In this document: one piece after another, positions 1 through 8,905 of the stretch
How positions within the stretch are numbered: the first letter of the stretch is position 1
Layout: every line of letters starts with the position of its first letter
Source: Ralstonia insidiosa
GTDB taxonomy: Bacteria; Pseudomonadota; Gammaproteobacteria; Burkholderiales; Burkholderiaceae
Direction: 5' to 3'
DNA: 64,000 bases
Assembly (NCBI RefSeq): GCF_008801405.1
Contig: NZ_VZPV01000003.1
Span: 434,001-498,000 of the forward strand
Notes under the pieces: generated by a model
What the model was told of the DNA's origin: nothing
Databases searched by the model: none
What the model saw: the letters and a program-made list of their open reading frames with translations, nothing else
Translations under genes and position numbers: made by a program

Positions 1-83
1 GACATCTTCGGTTCCTGATGAAGGTGAGGACGGCAACAGGCCTTCACCGGCGAGACGGCCGGTTTGCCTGTCGTCGATGGAGG

Positions 84-902
84 TCAGATCGCGAAGCTCG
101 GCGCTTCGCCTTGCACGATGCGGTCGGCGCGTGCCTTGGCGGCGGCGCGCGCTTCGTCGTGCGGCATGATCCAGAAGTCGCCGGCGGCAATGCCCGCGAC
201 GATGTGCTGTGCCATCTCGTCGGCCGTCATGCCCTGGGCGATGCCCGTGCGCAGGGCATGGTTCATGTGGCTTACGCCGCCTGGCGCCTCGGTCGACAGG
301 TTCTGCGCAATGCCGGTCGCCACCGGGCCGGGGCAGACCACCGAGACCTTGATCGGCAGGCCCGCCGCCTGCAGTTCCAGCGCCAGCCCTTCGCTCAGGG
401 CAACGACGCCCTGCTTGGAAAGCGTGTAAGGCGCCAGCCAGGGCCCGACAGCGAGCCCCGCCATCGACGCGACATTGACGATGTGCCCCTGACCTTGTTG
501 CCTCATGCGTGGAACAAAGGCACGCAGCGCATGGATGACGCTCCACAAATTGACGTTGAGCACCCGTTCATACACGCGCGTCTCCAGCTCCCAGCATGGG
601 CCGGTCGCCAGCACGCCGGCGTTGTTTACCAGCAGATCGACGTGCCCCAGCCGCCCGAAGCTGAACGCGCAGAGCTGCTCGATCTGCGATGCATCCGCTA
701 CATCGATGCGCAGGCTCGCCACGGGCTGACCATAGGCTTCGATCTCTGTCTGCACGTGCGCGAGCGCTGCGGCGTCAATGTCGGCCAGTACCAGTGCATG
801 GCCTTGTTTCGCGAGCGCATGCGCCAATGCACGCCCAATCCCGCCTGCCGCGCCGGTGATGACCGCCGTCCGATAGGCTGCGTTGACTTGGCTGGATGGC
901 AT
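84..902 (-). CDS. Short-chain dehydrogenase/reductase (SDR)
   Basis: A 272-residue classical SDR, predicted to be a cytosolic NAD(P)-dependent alcohol/ketone oxidoreductase. The sequence shows the cofactor glycine motif TGAAGGIG from residue 16, an NNAG motif near residue 93 and the catalytic YxxxK as YTLSK. The ATG at 902 is preceded on its strand by AGGAG at good spacing. It is transcribed away from the LuxR-type regulator that starts at 1242. A half-conserved copy of the cluster operator lies at 987-1004. The genomic setting suggests a hydroxysteroid dehydrogenase, but the substrate cannot be read from the sequence. Bases 1-83, downstream of its stop, hold no gene I can support. Confidence 0.88.
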   Translation of the reverse strand: MPSSQVNAAYRTAVITGAAGGIGRALAHALAKQGHALVLADIDAAALAHVQTEIEAYGQPVASLRIDVADASQIEQLCAFSFGRLGHVDLLVNNAGVLATGPCWELETRVYERVLNVNLWSVIHALRAFVPRMRQQGQGHIVNVASMAGLAVGPWLAPYTLSKQGVVALSEGLALELQAAGLPIKVSVVCPGPVATGIAQNLSTEAPGGVSHMNHALRTGIAQGMTADEMAQHIVAGIAAGDFWIMPHDEARAAAKARADRIVQGEAPSFAI

Positions 903-986
903 GTGGGTCTCCTTTGTGATGTACCGATCATGAAGTTGCGCATCTGGCGCGCATGGCTTCTTTCTATCGGGTGACTACATGCCGGA

Positions 987-1004
987 CATCGTCCATTTGA
1001 ACGA
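987..1004 (-). promoter_or_regulatory. Degenerate half-copy of the cluster operator
   Basis: Read on the minus strand this is TCGTT-CAAATG-GACGATG. The right half (GACGATG) is identical to the consensus seen across the window, but the left half departs from TAGTC. It lies about 85 bp upstream of the SDR start at 902. It is weak and may be chance. Confidence 0.3.
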
Positions 1005-1129
1005 GGTGAGGGCCTCTGGGCTGGACCACATTAAGGTCGGGTCATACCCCGAGCATGCATACGTTCCAAGGGTGAAAAGTTCGGGTATTGGAGTGGTGAA
1101 GATTCGGGCAAACCACTAGCTTTCCGGTA

Positions 1130-1158
1130 CTAGCTCAGACCCGTACGACTCCTATAAT
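1130..1158 (+). promoter_or_regulatory. Candidate promoter of the LuxR-type regulator gene
   Basis: A perfect TATAAT hexamer lies at 1153-1158. The hexamer 17 bp upstream (1130-1135) is far from TTGACA, which fits an activator-dependent promoter. A direct repeat ACTAGCT occurs at 1115-1121 and 1129-1135, 14 bp apart and overlapping the -35 region. If this is the promoter, the upstream ATG at 1158 cannot be used, which supports the start at 1242. The rest of the 903-1241 gap shows no gene. Confidence 0.45.
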
Positions 1159-1241
1159 TGCCCGACCAAAAATGGGGAGTGTGCCCCGGAAAAAACGACG
1201 CCTCGCCACGCAGCAGGGCGCGAGCATTGGAGACGACAAGT

Positions 1242-2429
1242 ATGTTGATGGAGGCCACCCAGACCGAAGGGGGGAACGTACGTGCCCAGTCTGTACCGTT
1301 ATCCCTGACGGAGTTTGGTGCATTGCTGGGTTCGGTCTATCAGGGGGCCATGGACCCGGTGCCATGGAGCCGTGCCCTTGAGCTGATCCGCACGCATCTG
1401 TGCGCGAATTTTGTATCGCTGATCCTGCGTGCGCCGGGAGCCGATCGGCTCTCGCTGGCGGTTCATGCTTCTCCCCAGGGTTTTTCCACGATGGAGGGCG
1501 ACGCGATTTACAACAGCTACTACTACGCGCTCGACCCCTTCATCGGATTGCCGACGGATCGCCTAGTCACGATTGATGAGCACCTTGGCGGAAGCCATTG
1601 GTGCAACAGCGAGTTCTACCAGCAGTTCCTCAAGGCGTCTGACGTGCGCTACATCCTCGGTGCCGACATCACGACCGACGACGGTGCAGAATGCCGCTTC
1701 CGCGTCTGCCGCGGACATGACGGCCCCGACTTCAGCGCCGAAGACAAGGCCTTCTGCAGCATGATCGTGCCGCATCTGCGGCGCGCCGTGGATCTGCATT
1801 CGCGCATGGATGTGGTGGAGACGGAGCGCACGCTCTATGCCTCGGCCATCGACCGCATGCTGGTGGGTATGGCGATCCTCGACCAGAACGGTGCCATCAT
1901 GCGCACCAACTCGGCGGCCGATGAAATCCTCGCCGAAAAGGACGGTATCAGCCTGGTCAAGGGTGCGCTTGAGGTGAACTACGCTCAGGAGAACCGGCGC
2001 TTCCAGCGCGTTTTGCGCGAGGCCGTCTCCGGCTACTGCAGCACCGCGCTGCCGGTGGTGGAGGCGATGTCAATCACGCGGCCTTCGGGCAAGGCGCGCT
2101 TTGGCGTGCTGATCCGCTCGATTCCGTTGGGCGAGTGGTCGGAGGACAGCAAGCACCGGCCGGCCTGCGTGATCTTCATTCGCGATCCGGAGCGCAAGTC
2201 GCAGGCCTCGCAAGAGGTCGTGCGCAAGCTGTTCGATTTCACGCCGGCCGAAACGCAGCTCGCGCTGCAGCTGGCAGATGGTCTCACGCTCGAAGAGGCC
2301 GCCGATGAACTTTGCATTGCCAAGAATACGGCGCGTGCTCATCTGCGGGCGATCTTCGCCAAGACCGGCGTGACCCGGCAAGCGACGCTGGTGCGCATGC
2401 TGCTGAGCAGCGTGGTGTCGCTGGGCTAG
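1242..2429 (+). CDS. LuxR-family transcriptional regulator, TeiR-like
   Basis: A 395-residue regulator with an N-terminal sensory region, a central PAS-like segment near residues 200-300 and a C-terminal LuxR/GerE helix-turn-helix (about residues 330-392) that begins FTPAETQLALQLADGLT. The ATG at 1242 follows GGAG with about 9 bp spacing. The architecture resembles TeiR, the testosterone-inducible regulator of Comamonas testosteroni; that family link is recalled, not computed. A close paralogue with the same domain order, but frameshifted, lies at 53374-54487. As the only intact LuxR-type regulator here, it is the best candidate to bind the TAGTC-N6-GACGA sites. That assignment is inference. 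Confidence 0.85.
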   Translation: MLMEATQTEGGNVRAQSVPLSLTEFGALLGSVYQGAMDPVPWSRALELIRTHLCANFVSLILRAPGADRLSLAVHASPQGFSTMEGDAIYNSYYYALDPFIGLPTDRLVTIDEHLGGSHWCNSEFYQQFLKASDVRYILGADITTDDGAECRFRVCRGHDGPDFSAEDKAFCSMIVPHLRRAVDLHSRMDVVETERTLYASAIDRMLVGMAILDQNGAIMRTNSAADEILAEKDGISLVKGALEVNYAQENRRFQRVLREAVSGYCSTALPVVEAMSITRPSGKARFGVLIRSIPLGEWSEDSKHRPACVIFIRDPERKSQASQEVVRKLFDFTPAETQLALQLADGLTLEEAADELCIAKNTARAHLRAIFAKTGVTRQATLVRMLLSSVVSLG

Positions 2430-2454
2430 CGTTCCTTCTTCACCCTTCCCGACG

Positions 2455-2481
2455 GGCCCCAGGCATGACGTGCCTAGGGCC
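2455..2481. terminator. Bidirectional terminator hairpin
   Basis: An inverted repeat with arms GGCCC-c-AGGCA and TGCCT-a-GGGCC, one internal mismatch and a 5-nt loop, followed on the plus strand by TGTTTCTTT. It separates the convergent LuxR-type gene and VOC gene. Confidence 0.7.
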
Positions 2482-2496
2482 TGTTTCTTTGCGCCG

Positions 2497-2850
2497 TTAC
2501 TTGTTGTCCAGCTTGGCGCTGACCACCAGCGGGAAACCTTGCGGTGTGGTCACCACAGCACGCCACTCGTGCGGCCCCTGCGTCAACGGCTCGGCCAATT
2601 GCGCGCCTTGCGCGAGCAAGCGATCTAGCGCCTCGCGAATGTCCTCACCAGGCACCACCGCAAAGGCCGGCGCGGGCTGAGCATGCAGCCGCTCGCCGCC
2701 GGCCACGAGCGCGATCGTCAGCGGACCGGCATCCAGCGCGCAATAGCGTTCGCCGTCCCTGAACTTCACGGCGAGCCCCAGGCCCTGCTCAAAGAACGGC
2801 AACGCGGCCGAGACGCCGTCAACCGGATACAGCAGAAGCTTGCACTGCAT
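2497..2850 (-). CDS. VOC-family (glyoxalase/bleomycin-resistance fold) protein
   Basis: A 117-residue single-domain protein that begins MQCKLLLYPV. It has the beta-alpha-beta pattern of vicinal-oxygen-chelate proteins, and its C-terminus reads TTPQGFPLVV as in small glyoxalase-like proteins. GGGGAAG precedes the ATG at 2850. It converges with the regulator gene, and the terminator hairpin lies between them. It is too short to be an extradiol dioxygenase like HsaC. The function is unknown; lyase, isomerase and binding roles all remain possible. Confidence 0.75.
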   Translation of the reverse strand: MQCKLLLYPVDGVSAALPFFEQGLGLAVKFRDGERYCALDAGPLTIALVAGGERLHAQPAPAFAVVPGEDIREALDRLLAQGAQLAEPLTQGPHEWRAVVTTPQGFPLVVSAKLDNK

Positions 2851-3044
2851 TTGAGTCTTCCCCACGGATAAGGCGCACGAGCGCCGCAATGACGAGGCAC
2901 GCGCGCCTGCCCGCGATGCCGCGCGCGTGGCGGCCGGGTGATGACGCGTATGCGAAGGCGGTGCGCCGTGCACGGCTTATACCGCTGAGCGGCCCGTGCG
3001 TCGGCGCACCACGGCACATCTTAGGGACCGCACGCCGCTTCGCA

Positions 3045-3062
3045 TAATCCAATCAGACGATG
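3045..3062 (+). promoter_or_regulatory. Cluster operator, TAATC variant
   Basis: Reads TAATC-CAATCA-GACGATG, one base from the consensus TAGTC-N6-GACGATG found ten times in the window. It lies 161 bp upstream of the LLM enzyme start. A GGAATGATTCC palindrome at 3210-3220 overlaps the ribosome-binding region of that gene. The rest of the 2851-3222 gap shows no gene. Confidence 0.6.
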
Positions 3063-3222
3063 TTGCGAGCCTGTCGCCCGATGACACTGCATACACGCGG
3101 GCCAAAGTCACCACGCCGCCGCTGGCGCCACATGGTGCGACGCCACAGACGACGACCGGCGTATCCCGTGCGGTTGATTCCGCGATATTCCGTTCAATTC
3201 AGCCCAATTGGAATGATTCCAC

Positions 3223-4371
3223 ATGAAATTCTCCATCATCTACGAAGCTCAGATGGTCGACACGTCGCGCAAGAACGAAGCGCGCGTTTTCAACGAGATC
3301 ATCGAGCAGTCGCTACTTGCTGAGCAGGTGGGCTTCGACAATGTCTGGGCGGTGGAGCACACCGCGCTGACGCAGTATGCGCATATGTCGGCGCCCGAGA
3401 CGTTCCTCGCTTTCCTCGCCGGCAAGACCACCCGCCTCGGGATCGGTCATGGCGTGGTGTGCCTGCCGCCGGCAATGAACCATCCGGTCAAGGTGGCGGA
3501 ACGGATTGCGACGCTGGACATCTTGTCGGGCGGCCGCGTGCATTTCGGCATGGGCAAGGGCGGTACGCAACAGGAGGCAGGCACCTTCGGCTACGACCTC
3601 GCCGAGCTGCAGCCGATGATCGAAGAAAGCATGCACCTGATCCCGAAGATCCTGAAGGACGGGCACGTCGAGCATGACGGCAAGTACATCAAGATCCCGA
3701 GCCGCCCGATCCATCCGAGCCCGCTGCAGCAACCGCATCCCCCGCTCTACATGGCTTGCACCCGCGAACATACGCTGGTGACGGCTGGCGAGAGCGGCAT
3801 TGGCGCGCTGGTGCTGGGCTTCTCGGGCCCGGACGAGATCGCCAAGAAGAACGCCATCTACCGCGAGGCTTTCCGCAACCGGAAAGCGGAGAATCAGGTC
3901 GGTTTCCGTCCGACCGAGCATCTTGCAGCCCTGTGCGCGGCAACGGTGCTCGACGATCGCGGGAAGGCACGCAAGATCGGTCTGCGCGGCCAGCGATTCT
4001 TCGCGGAGTCGATCGCCTATTGGTATCAGGGCGGCCCAGCACCGACGGTCGACGAGCATCTCTCGGCCGAAGACCAGGAAGCGCTGCTGGCCAAGGACAA
4101 GGAAAAGGTCGTGGCCTACCTGTCGGAAGAGCACATCCCCATCGGCGACGAGCACCTCAGCAACTACACCGTCGCTCAGGATGCCTACGGCACGCCGGAA
4201 GACTGCATCCGCTATGTCCAGCGACTGCTAGACGCCGGCGCAGACGAGATCCTCTTCCTTTTCCAGATGGGCGGCATCCCGCACGACGTGATCCTCGAAA
4301 CGATCCGCAACATCGGCGAGCACGTCATTCCGCACTTCCGCAAGCAAGGCCAGGCGCTGCGCATTGCCTGA
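3223..4371 (+). CDS. LLM-class (luciferase-like) flavin-dependent monooxygenase
   Basis: A 382-residue protein with the bacterial luciferase-like TIM-barrel pattern: N-terminal MKFSIIYEAQ, then GFDNVWAVEHTA near residue 35, TTRLGIGHGVVCLP near 70 and LSGGRVHFGMGKG near 100. Members use reduced FMN from a separate reductase to oxygenate small molecules. It sits upstream of hsaA in the same direction, with its own operator variant at 3045. The flavin reductase HsaB (7570-8088) could supply it. A steroid or seco-steroid substrate is plausible, but nothing in the sequence names it. Confidence 0.85.
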   Translation: MKFSIIYEAQMVDTSRKNEARVFNEIIEQSLLAEQVGFDNVWAVEHTALTQYAHMSAPETFLAFLAGKTTRLGIGHGVVCLPPAMNHPVKVAERIATLDILSGGRVHFGMGKGGTQQEAGTFGYDLAELQPMIEESMHLIPKILKDGHVEHDGKYIKIPSRPIHPSPLQQPHPPLYMACTREHTLVTAGESGIGALVLGFSGPDEIAKKNAIYREAFRNRKAENQVGFRPTEHLAALCAATVLDDRGKARKIGLRGQRFFAESIAYWYQGGPAPTVDEHLSAEDQEALLAKDKEKVVAYLSEEHIPIGDEHLSNYTVAQDAYGTPEDCIRYVQRLLDAGADEILFLFQMGGIPHDVILETIRNIGEHVIPHFRKQGQALRIA

Positions 4372-4395
4372 CATGCCTGCCGGCCGCCGGCTGCC

Positions 4396-4413
4396 TAGTC
4401 CCCTCAGACGATG
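4396..4413 (+). promoter_or_regulatory. Cluster operator upstream of hsaA operon
   Basis: TAGTC-CCCTCA-GACGATG, an exact consensus match, 78 bp upstream of the hsaA GTG start and just after the LLM gene stop. It implies a second promoter for the operon at 4491-12199. Confidence 0.75.
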
Positions 4414-4490
4414 GCAGCCGGCGGTTGCAGTGCGAGCATCAAGCCACGATACGAAATGCCGACGCAGGCATCGGCAAGAGGAGACAAGCG

Positions 4491-5684
4491 GTGCACCGAG
4501 ACTTCGATTCCCAGACCCTGGCTGCAGAACTGATCGCGCGCGCTCACGCCCTGGCGCCTACCCTGGCGCAACGCGCGGAGCAAGCCGAGCAGGGCGCGCG
4601 CGTTCCCGAGCAAACCGTGGCCGACATGCAGGCCGCGGGTTTCTTCAAGGTCCTGCAGCCGCGCCGCTATGGCGGCTATGAGCTGGACCCGCAGACCTTC
4701 TTCGACATCCAGATGGCCCTGGCCAAGGGCTGCATGTCCACCGCCTGGGTGTATGGCGTGATCGGGGTACACAACTGGCAGCTGGCGCTGTTTGACGCGC
4801 GTGCCCAGCAGGAAGTCTGGGGCGAGGATCCCGCCACGCTGATTGCCTCGTCCTATATGCCGGTGGCCAAGGTCACCACGGTCGAAGGTGGTTTCCGCGT
4901 GTCGGGGCATTGGAAGTTCTCCAGCGGCAGCGAGCTGTGCGACTGGATCTTCCTCGGCGGTCTGGTGCCGCCGTCTGCGCCGGGTAACCCGCCGGAGTAC
5001 CGCACCTTCCTGCTGCCGCGCGCGGACTACACCATCGCCCGCAACTGGGACGTGATGGGCCTGCGCGGCACCGGCAGCCACGACATCATCGTCGATGATG
5101 TGTTCGTGCCCGACTACCGCACGCACCGCGCCACCGATGGCGCCATGGGTACCAGCCCCGGGCTGGCGTTGAACGATTCGCCGCTGTATCGCCTGCCGTT
5201 CGCGCAGATTTTCGTGCGCGCAGTGTGCACGGCCTGCATCGGCGCGCTGGAGGGGGGGCTGGAAGACTTCCTCGGCTTTGCGAACGGGCGCGTCAGTGCC
5301 AACAGTGGCGGCAAGACGGCCGATGATGGCGGCGCGCAACTGGCCTGTGCCGAAGCCGCCGTGGGCATCGACGAGATGCGCATCATCCTGCAGCGCAATT
5401 TCAACGAACTGATGGAAGCTGCCAAGAGCGGCAAGCAGATCGAGCTCGAGCGCCGGCTGCATTTCCGCTACCAGTCTTCGCAGGTGGCGGAGCGCTGCGC
5501 CCGGCTGGCCAACGGCCTGCTGCGCTATTCCGGCGGCAACGGTATCTACAACACGAATCCGCTGGTCCGCCGCTTCCTGGACCTGCACGCCGCACGCGGG
5601 CACTACGCGAACAATGTCGATCGCTTCGGCCAGAACTTTGGCGGCGTGATGATGGGTCGCACCAACACCGACTTCTTCATCTGA
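4491..5684 (+). CDS. hsaA: 3-HSA hydroxylase, oxygenase component HsaA
   Basis: A 397-residue flavin-dependent monooxygenase of the acyl-CoA-dehydrogenase fold, the usual length for HsaA. In the known pathway it uses reduced flavin to hydroxylate 3-HSA to the catechol 3,4-DHSA. The start is GTG at 4491, preceded by GAGGAGA. The N-terminus carries the family pattern GFFKVLQPRRYGG and then WVYGVIGVHNWQLA; the core has SGHWKFSSGSELCDW and the C-terminus ends GRTNTDFFI. The reductase partner HsaB is at 7570. kstD follows after 17 bp, and the operon head carries an exact operator. Confidence 0.92.
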   Translation: MHRDFDSQTLAAELIARAHALAPTLAQRAEQAEQGARVPEQTVADMQAAGFFKVLQPRRYGGYELDPQTFFDIQMALAKGCMSTAWVYGVIGVHNWQLALFDARAQQEVWGEDPATLIASSYMPVAKVTTVEGGFRVSGHWKFSSGSELCDWIFLGGLVPPSAPGNPPEYRTFLLPRADYTIARNWDVMGLRGTGSHDIIVDDVFVPDYRTHRATDGAMGTSPGLALNDSPLYRLPFAQIFVRAVCTACIGALEGGLEDFLGFANGRVSANSGGKTADDGGAQLACAEAAVGIDEMRIILQRNFNELMEAAKSGKQIELERRLHFRYQSSQVAERCARLANGLLRYSGGNGIYNTNPLVRRFLDLHAARGHYANNVDRFGQNFGGVMMGRTNTDFFI

Positions 5685-5701
5685 GGCGGAAGGAGCGGAG
5701 C

Positions 5702-7501
5702 ATGAGCGAGAGCAAGAGCGGGGCACAGGCATTCGGGCAGACTTCTGGGCAGGCGCAGGCGGCCCAGATTGTGGAGTTCGACGTGGTGGTGGTTGGCTCG
5801 GGTGGGGGTGGCATGCTGGCTGCGTGCCGCGCGGCAGATCAAGGGCTGTCGGTGGTGGTGCTGGAGAAGAGCGGCCAATACGGCGGCACCACTGCGGTGT
5901 CAGGCGGCGGCATCTGGATCCCGCTCAACCACCACATTGAAGAGGCGGGCGGTAAGGATAGCTACGATGCGGCGCTCACCTACCTTGAGGCCTGCACGCA
6001 GGGGCTGTCGTCACCGCAACGTTTGCGCGCCTATCTTGAGCAGGCGCCGCGCATGTTGCGCTATCTGGAAGAGCGCACGCGCGTGCGTTACTACTCGCTG
6101 CCGCGCTATGCCGACTACTTCCAGCGTCTGCCGGGCGCCATGCCGGGCTATCGCGCGCTGGACCCGATGCCGTTCGACGGCGCCGCGCTGGGTGACGAGT
6201 TCAAACGCCTGCGGCCGCCATCGCCCGGCACGCTGGTTGGCGGCCGCGTGGCGGTGACGTCAGCCGAGGCCCATACCATGTGGACGCGTTCGCGCGGCTG
6301 GCTTGGCGTGACGGTGCGGCAGTTTGCGCGCTACTGGCTCGACCTGGGCTGGCGGCACAAGACGCCGCGCGACAAGCGGCTGACGCTGGGCAACGCGCTC
6401 GCGGGCGGGCTGCGCCACGCCATGCTCGAACGCAAGATTCCGCTCTGGCTCGACACGGCGCTGAACGATCTGATAGTGGAAGACGGCCCGAAGGGCCAGC
6501 GTGTTGCCGGCGTGGAAGCCACGCGCGAAGGGCGTCCCCTGAGCGTGCGTGCCCGGCGCGGCGTGATTCTTGCCGCAGGCGGTTTCGAGCGCAATCAGGC
6601 CATGCGCGAGCAGTATCTGCCGCGCCCGACCCAGGCCGAATGGAGTGCCACGCCGCCCAACAACACCGGTGACGCGATTCGCGCCGCACAGCGTCTTGGC
6701 GCTGCGCTCGATCTGATGTCGCACGTGTGGGGCGCGCCGACCGTGCACGTGGTGGGCGAAGAGAAACAGCGCGCGATCTTCATCGAGCGTGCCGCACCTG
6801 GCTGCATGGTGGTCAATGGCAAGGGGCGGCGCTTCGTCAACGAAGCCGCGCCGTATTCCGAATTCGTGCCGGCCATGTACCGGGATCACGAACGGACCGG
6901 CTGCAGCGTGCCGGCCTGGATGGTGTTCGACGCGACCTTTCGGCACAAGTTTGCGTGCGGGCCGATCTTGCCGGGCTCGGTCATGCCGGATCACCGCATT
7001 CCCGCAGCGTTCCGCAGCCTGCTGGTGCGCGCCGACACCCTGGAAGCGCTCGCCGCCAAGACGGGCATCGACGGTGCCGGCCTGGCTACCACCGCGGCCC
7101 GCATGAACGAGTATGCGGCAACCGGCGTGGATACCGAGTTTGGCAAGGGCGACAACGTGTTCGACACCTACTACGGCGACCCGAGCACGAAACCCAACCC
7201 CTGCCTCGCGCCGATCGACCGCGCGCCGTTCTACGCCGTGCGGATCGACGCCGGCGACATCGGCACCAAGGGCGGTTTGCTGACGGACGAGCGTGCCCGC
7301 GTGCTGCGCGAGGACGGCTCGTGCATCGAGGGCTTGTTTGCCATCGGCAATACCAGCGCTTCGGTGATGGGGACGAGCTATCCGGGCGCGGGTTCGACGA
7401 TCGGGCCGGCCATGACGTTCGGTTTCATCGCGGCGGACACGCTGGCCAGCGAAGTTGCTGTCCGCAGCCAAGAGCCTGAGCGAGCGACGGCAGCGGCGTA
7501 G
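5702..7501 (+). CDS. kstD: 3-Ketosteroid delta1-dehydrogenase
   Basis: A 599-residue flavoprotein that introduces the C1-C2 double bond in 3-ketosteroids. The N-terminal FAD fold shows VVVVGSGGGG near residue 31, followed by the GGTTAVSGGGIW stretch. Residues that match the known active-site positions of Rhodococcus KstD1 by context are Tyr139 (YADYFQRLPG), Tyr385 (NEAAPYSEF), and Tyr560 with Gly564 in SYPGAG; this equivalence is by eye. AAGGAG precedes the ATG. It sits between hsaA and hsaB and is longer than typical (about 510-575 residues) through an N-terminal extension and internal insertions. Confidence 0.92.
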   Translation: MSESKSGAQAFGQTSGQAQAAQIVEFDVVVVGSGGGGMLAACRAADQGLSVVVLEKSGQYGGTTAVSGGGIWIPLNHHIEEAGGKDSYDAALTYLEACTQGLSSPQRLRAYLEQAPRMLRYLEERTRVRYYSLPRYADYFQRLPGAMPGYRALDPMPFDGAALGDEFKRLRPPSPGTLVGGRVAVTSAEAHTMWTRSRGWLGVTVRQFARYWLDLGWRHKTPRDKRLTLGNALAGGLRHAMLERKIPLWLDTALNDLIVEDGPKGQRVAGVEATREGRPLSVRARRGVILAAGGFERNQAMREQYLPRPTQAEWSATPPNNTGDAIRAAQRLGAALDLMSHVWGAPTVHVVGEEKQRAIFIERAAPGCMVVNGKGRRFVNEAAPYSEFVPAMYRDHERTGCSVPAWMVFDATFRHKFACGPILPGSVMPDHRIPAAFRSLLVRADTLEALAAKTGIDGAGLATTAARMNEYAATGVDTEFGKGDNVFDTYYGDPSTKPNPCLAPIDRAPFYAVRIDAGDIGTKGGLLTDERARVLREDGSCIEGLFAIGNTSASVMGTSYPGAGSTIGPAMTFGFIAADTLASEVAVRSQEPERATAAA

Positions 7502-7569
7502 GAAGACGAACGCAGGACACGTTTTTTTGGGGCACGCAGTGGCGGCGCCCTTGTACATGGAGACGCATC

Positions 7570-8088
7570 ATGAGCCAAGACATTTCCACCAAGCTGCGCG
7601 AAGACATGTTGTCGGCCATGCGGCGCATGGCCCGTTCGGTCGCGGTTGTGAGTTGCCGCGACAGCGAGCGGCGCTATTCGATGTCGGTGACGGCAGTCGA
7701 TTCCCTGTCGGCTGATCCGCCTTCGCTGCTGATCTGCATCAACCGCAATTCGTCGATCTATCCGCCGCTGGATGCGGGCGTGGATTTCTGCGTGAACCTG
7801 CTGGCGGTTGACCACCGCGAGATCGCGGTGGATTGCAGCGGCCGCCTCAAGGGCGAAGACCGCTTCACGACCGCCGAGTGGGATGCCGATCCGCAGAACG
7901 TGCCTTATCTGCGCGATGCGCAGGCGGCCCTGATCTGCGAGCAGGACGGGCGCTTCGACTACGGCACGCATGCCGTCTTCATCGGCCGGCTGCGTGAAGT
8001 GCGCCTGTCGGGCGAAGTGGCACCGCTGGTGTATGTGGACGGCCAGTATTCCAAGTCGGCACCGCTGATGGGCATGTGCGCGGTCTGA
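7570..8088 (+). CDS. hsaB: Flavin reductase HsaB of the 3-HSA hydroxylase
   Basis: A 172-residue member of the small flavin-reductase domain family that supplies reduced flavin to HsaA. Family patterns include MRRMARSVAVVSC near the start, SVTAVDSLSADPPSLLICINR in the flavin-binding part, FCVNLLA, and the C-terminal GEVAPLVYVDGQY. GGAG lies upstream of the ATG. It is co-transcribed with hsaA and kstD. It may also feed the LLM enzyme at 3223. Confidence 0.9.
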   Translation: MSQDISTKLREDMLSAMRRMARSVAVVSCRDSERRYSMSVTAVDSLSADPPSLLICINRNSSIYPPLDAGVDFCVNLLAVDHREIAVDCSGRLKGEDRFTTAEWDADPQNVPYLRDAQAALICEQDGRFDYGTHAVFIGRLREVRLSGEVAPLVYVDGQYSKSAPLMGMCAV

Positions 8089-8126
8089 AGCCCGCAGGAA
8101 ATTGGCAGGAAGGAAGGGGTAAAACT

Positions 8127-8894
8127 ATGAGCCATCGTGTTGAAGGCAAGATTGCCATCGTGACTGGCGCCGCCAGCGGCGTGGGCAAGGAAGACGCGCT
8201 GCTGCTGGCGCGCCACGGCGCACGCGTGGTGTTGACCGACCGCGATGAAGACAGCGGAAATGCCGTGGCACGCGAGATTGGCGATGCCGCCGTCTTCGTG
8301 AAGCACGACATCAGCAGCGAGGCGGATTGGGAACGCGTGATGGCCACGACGCAAGCGCGTTTCGGTGCGCCGGACGTGCTGGTCAACAACGCCGGCATCC
8401 TCGCCCTGGGCACGGTGGAAGACACCACGCTCGACCTGTGGCAACGCATCATGCGCGTGAATGCCGATGGCTATTTCCTCGGCTGCAAATACGGCGTGGC
8501 GGCCATGAGGGCGGGCGGCGGCACGATCATCAATATGTCGTCGGTGGCAGCGCTGGGTGGCATGGCGCATTTCTGTGCCTACAGCGCCAGCAAGGGTGCG
8601 GTGGCGGCACTCACGCGCAGCGTGGCGGCCCACTGCAAGCAGCAGGGCTACAGGATCCGCTGTAACTCGGTGCATCCGGACGGCATCCTGACGCCGATGA
8701 CGGAGGCACTGCTGCCGCCGGCGGCCAGCGCAAGCGCGGAAGATTCCGCACGCAGGCAAGCCGCCCTGCAACGGATGGCGGACCCGCGCGACATTGCCAA
8801 TCTCGTGCTGTTCCTGGCGTCCGACGAGTCGCGCTTCATCAATGGCGCCGAACTGCGCATCGACAATGCGCAAACCATCATGGGCTTGGCCTGA
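8127..8894 (+). CDS. SDR, probable hydroxysteroid dehydrogenase
   Basis: A 255-residue classical SDR with TGAASGVG at residue 13, NNAG near 88, the INMSS catalytic serine stretch and YSASK as YxxxK. The ATG at 8127 is preceded by AAGGAAGGGG. It lies between hsaB and kshB in one operon. Its length and motifs are those of 3-beta/17-beta- or 3-alpha/20-beta-hydroxysteroid dehydrogenases; position specificity cannot be read off. Confidence 0.88.
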   Translation: MSHRVEGKIAIVTGAASGVGKEDALLLARHGARVVLTDRDEDSGNAVAREIGDAAVFVKHDISSEADWERVMATTQARFGAPDVLVNNAGILALGTVEDTTLDLWQRIMRVNADGYFLGCKYGVAAMRAGGGTIINMSSVAALGGMAHFCAYSASKGAVAALTRSVAAHCKQQGYRIRCNSVHPDGILTPMTEALLPPAASASAEDSARRQAALQRMADPRDIANLVLFLASDESRFINGAELRIDNAQTIMGLA

Positions 8895-8905
8895 AGCGAG
8901 TCATC

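Noticed and set aside
1158..1241. Upstream ATG (1158) as start of the LuxR-type regulator
   Set aside because: It overlaps the TATAAT hexamer and lacks a ribosome-binding site; ATG 1242 has one and matches the paralogue's start.
4404..5732. Long open frame opposite hsaA on the minus strand
   Set aside because: It mirrors hsaA codon for codon, has no recognisable motifs and no ribosome-binding site; a shadow caused by high GC.
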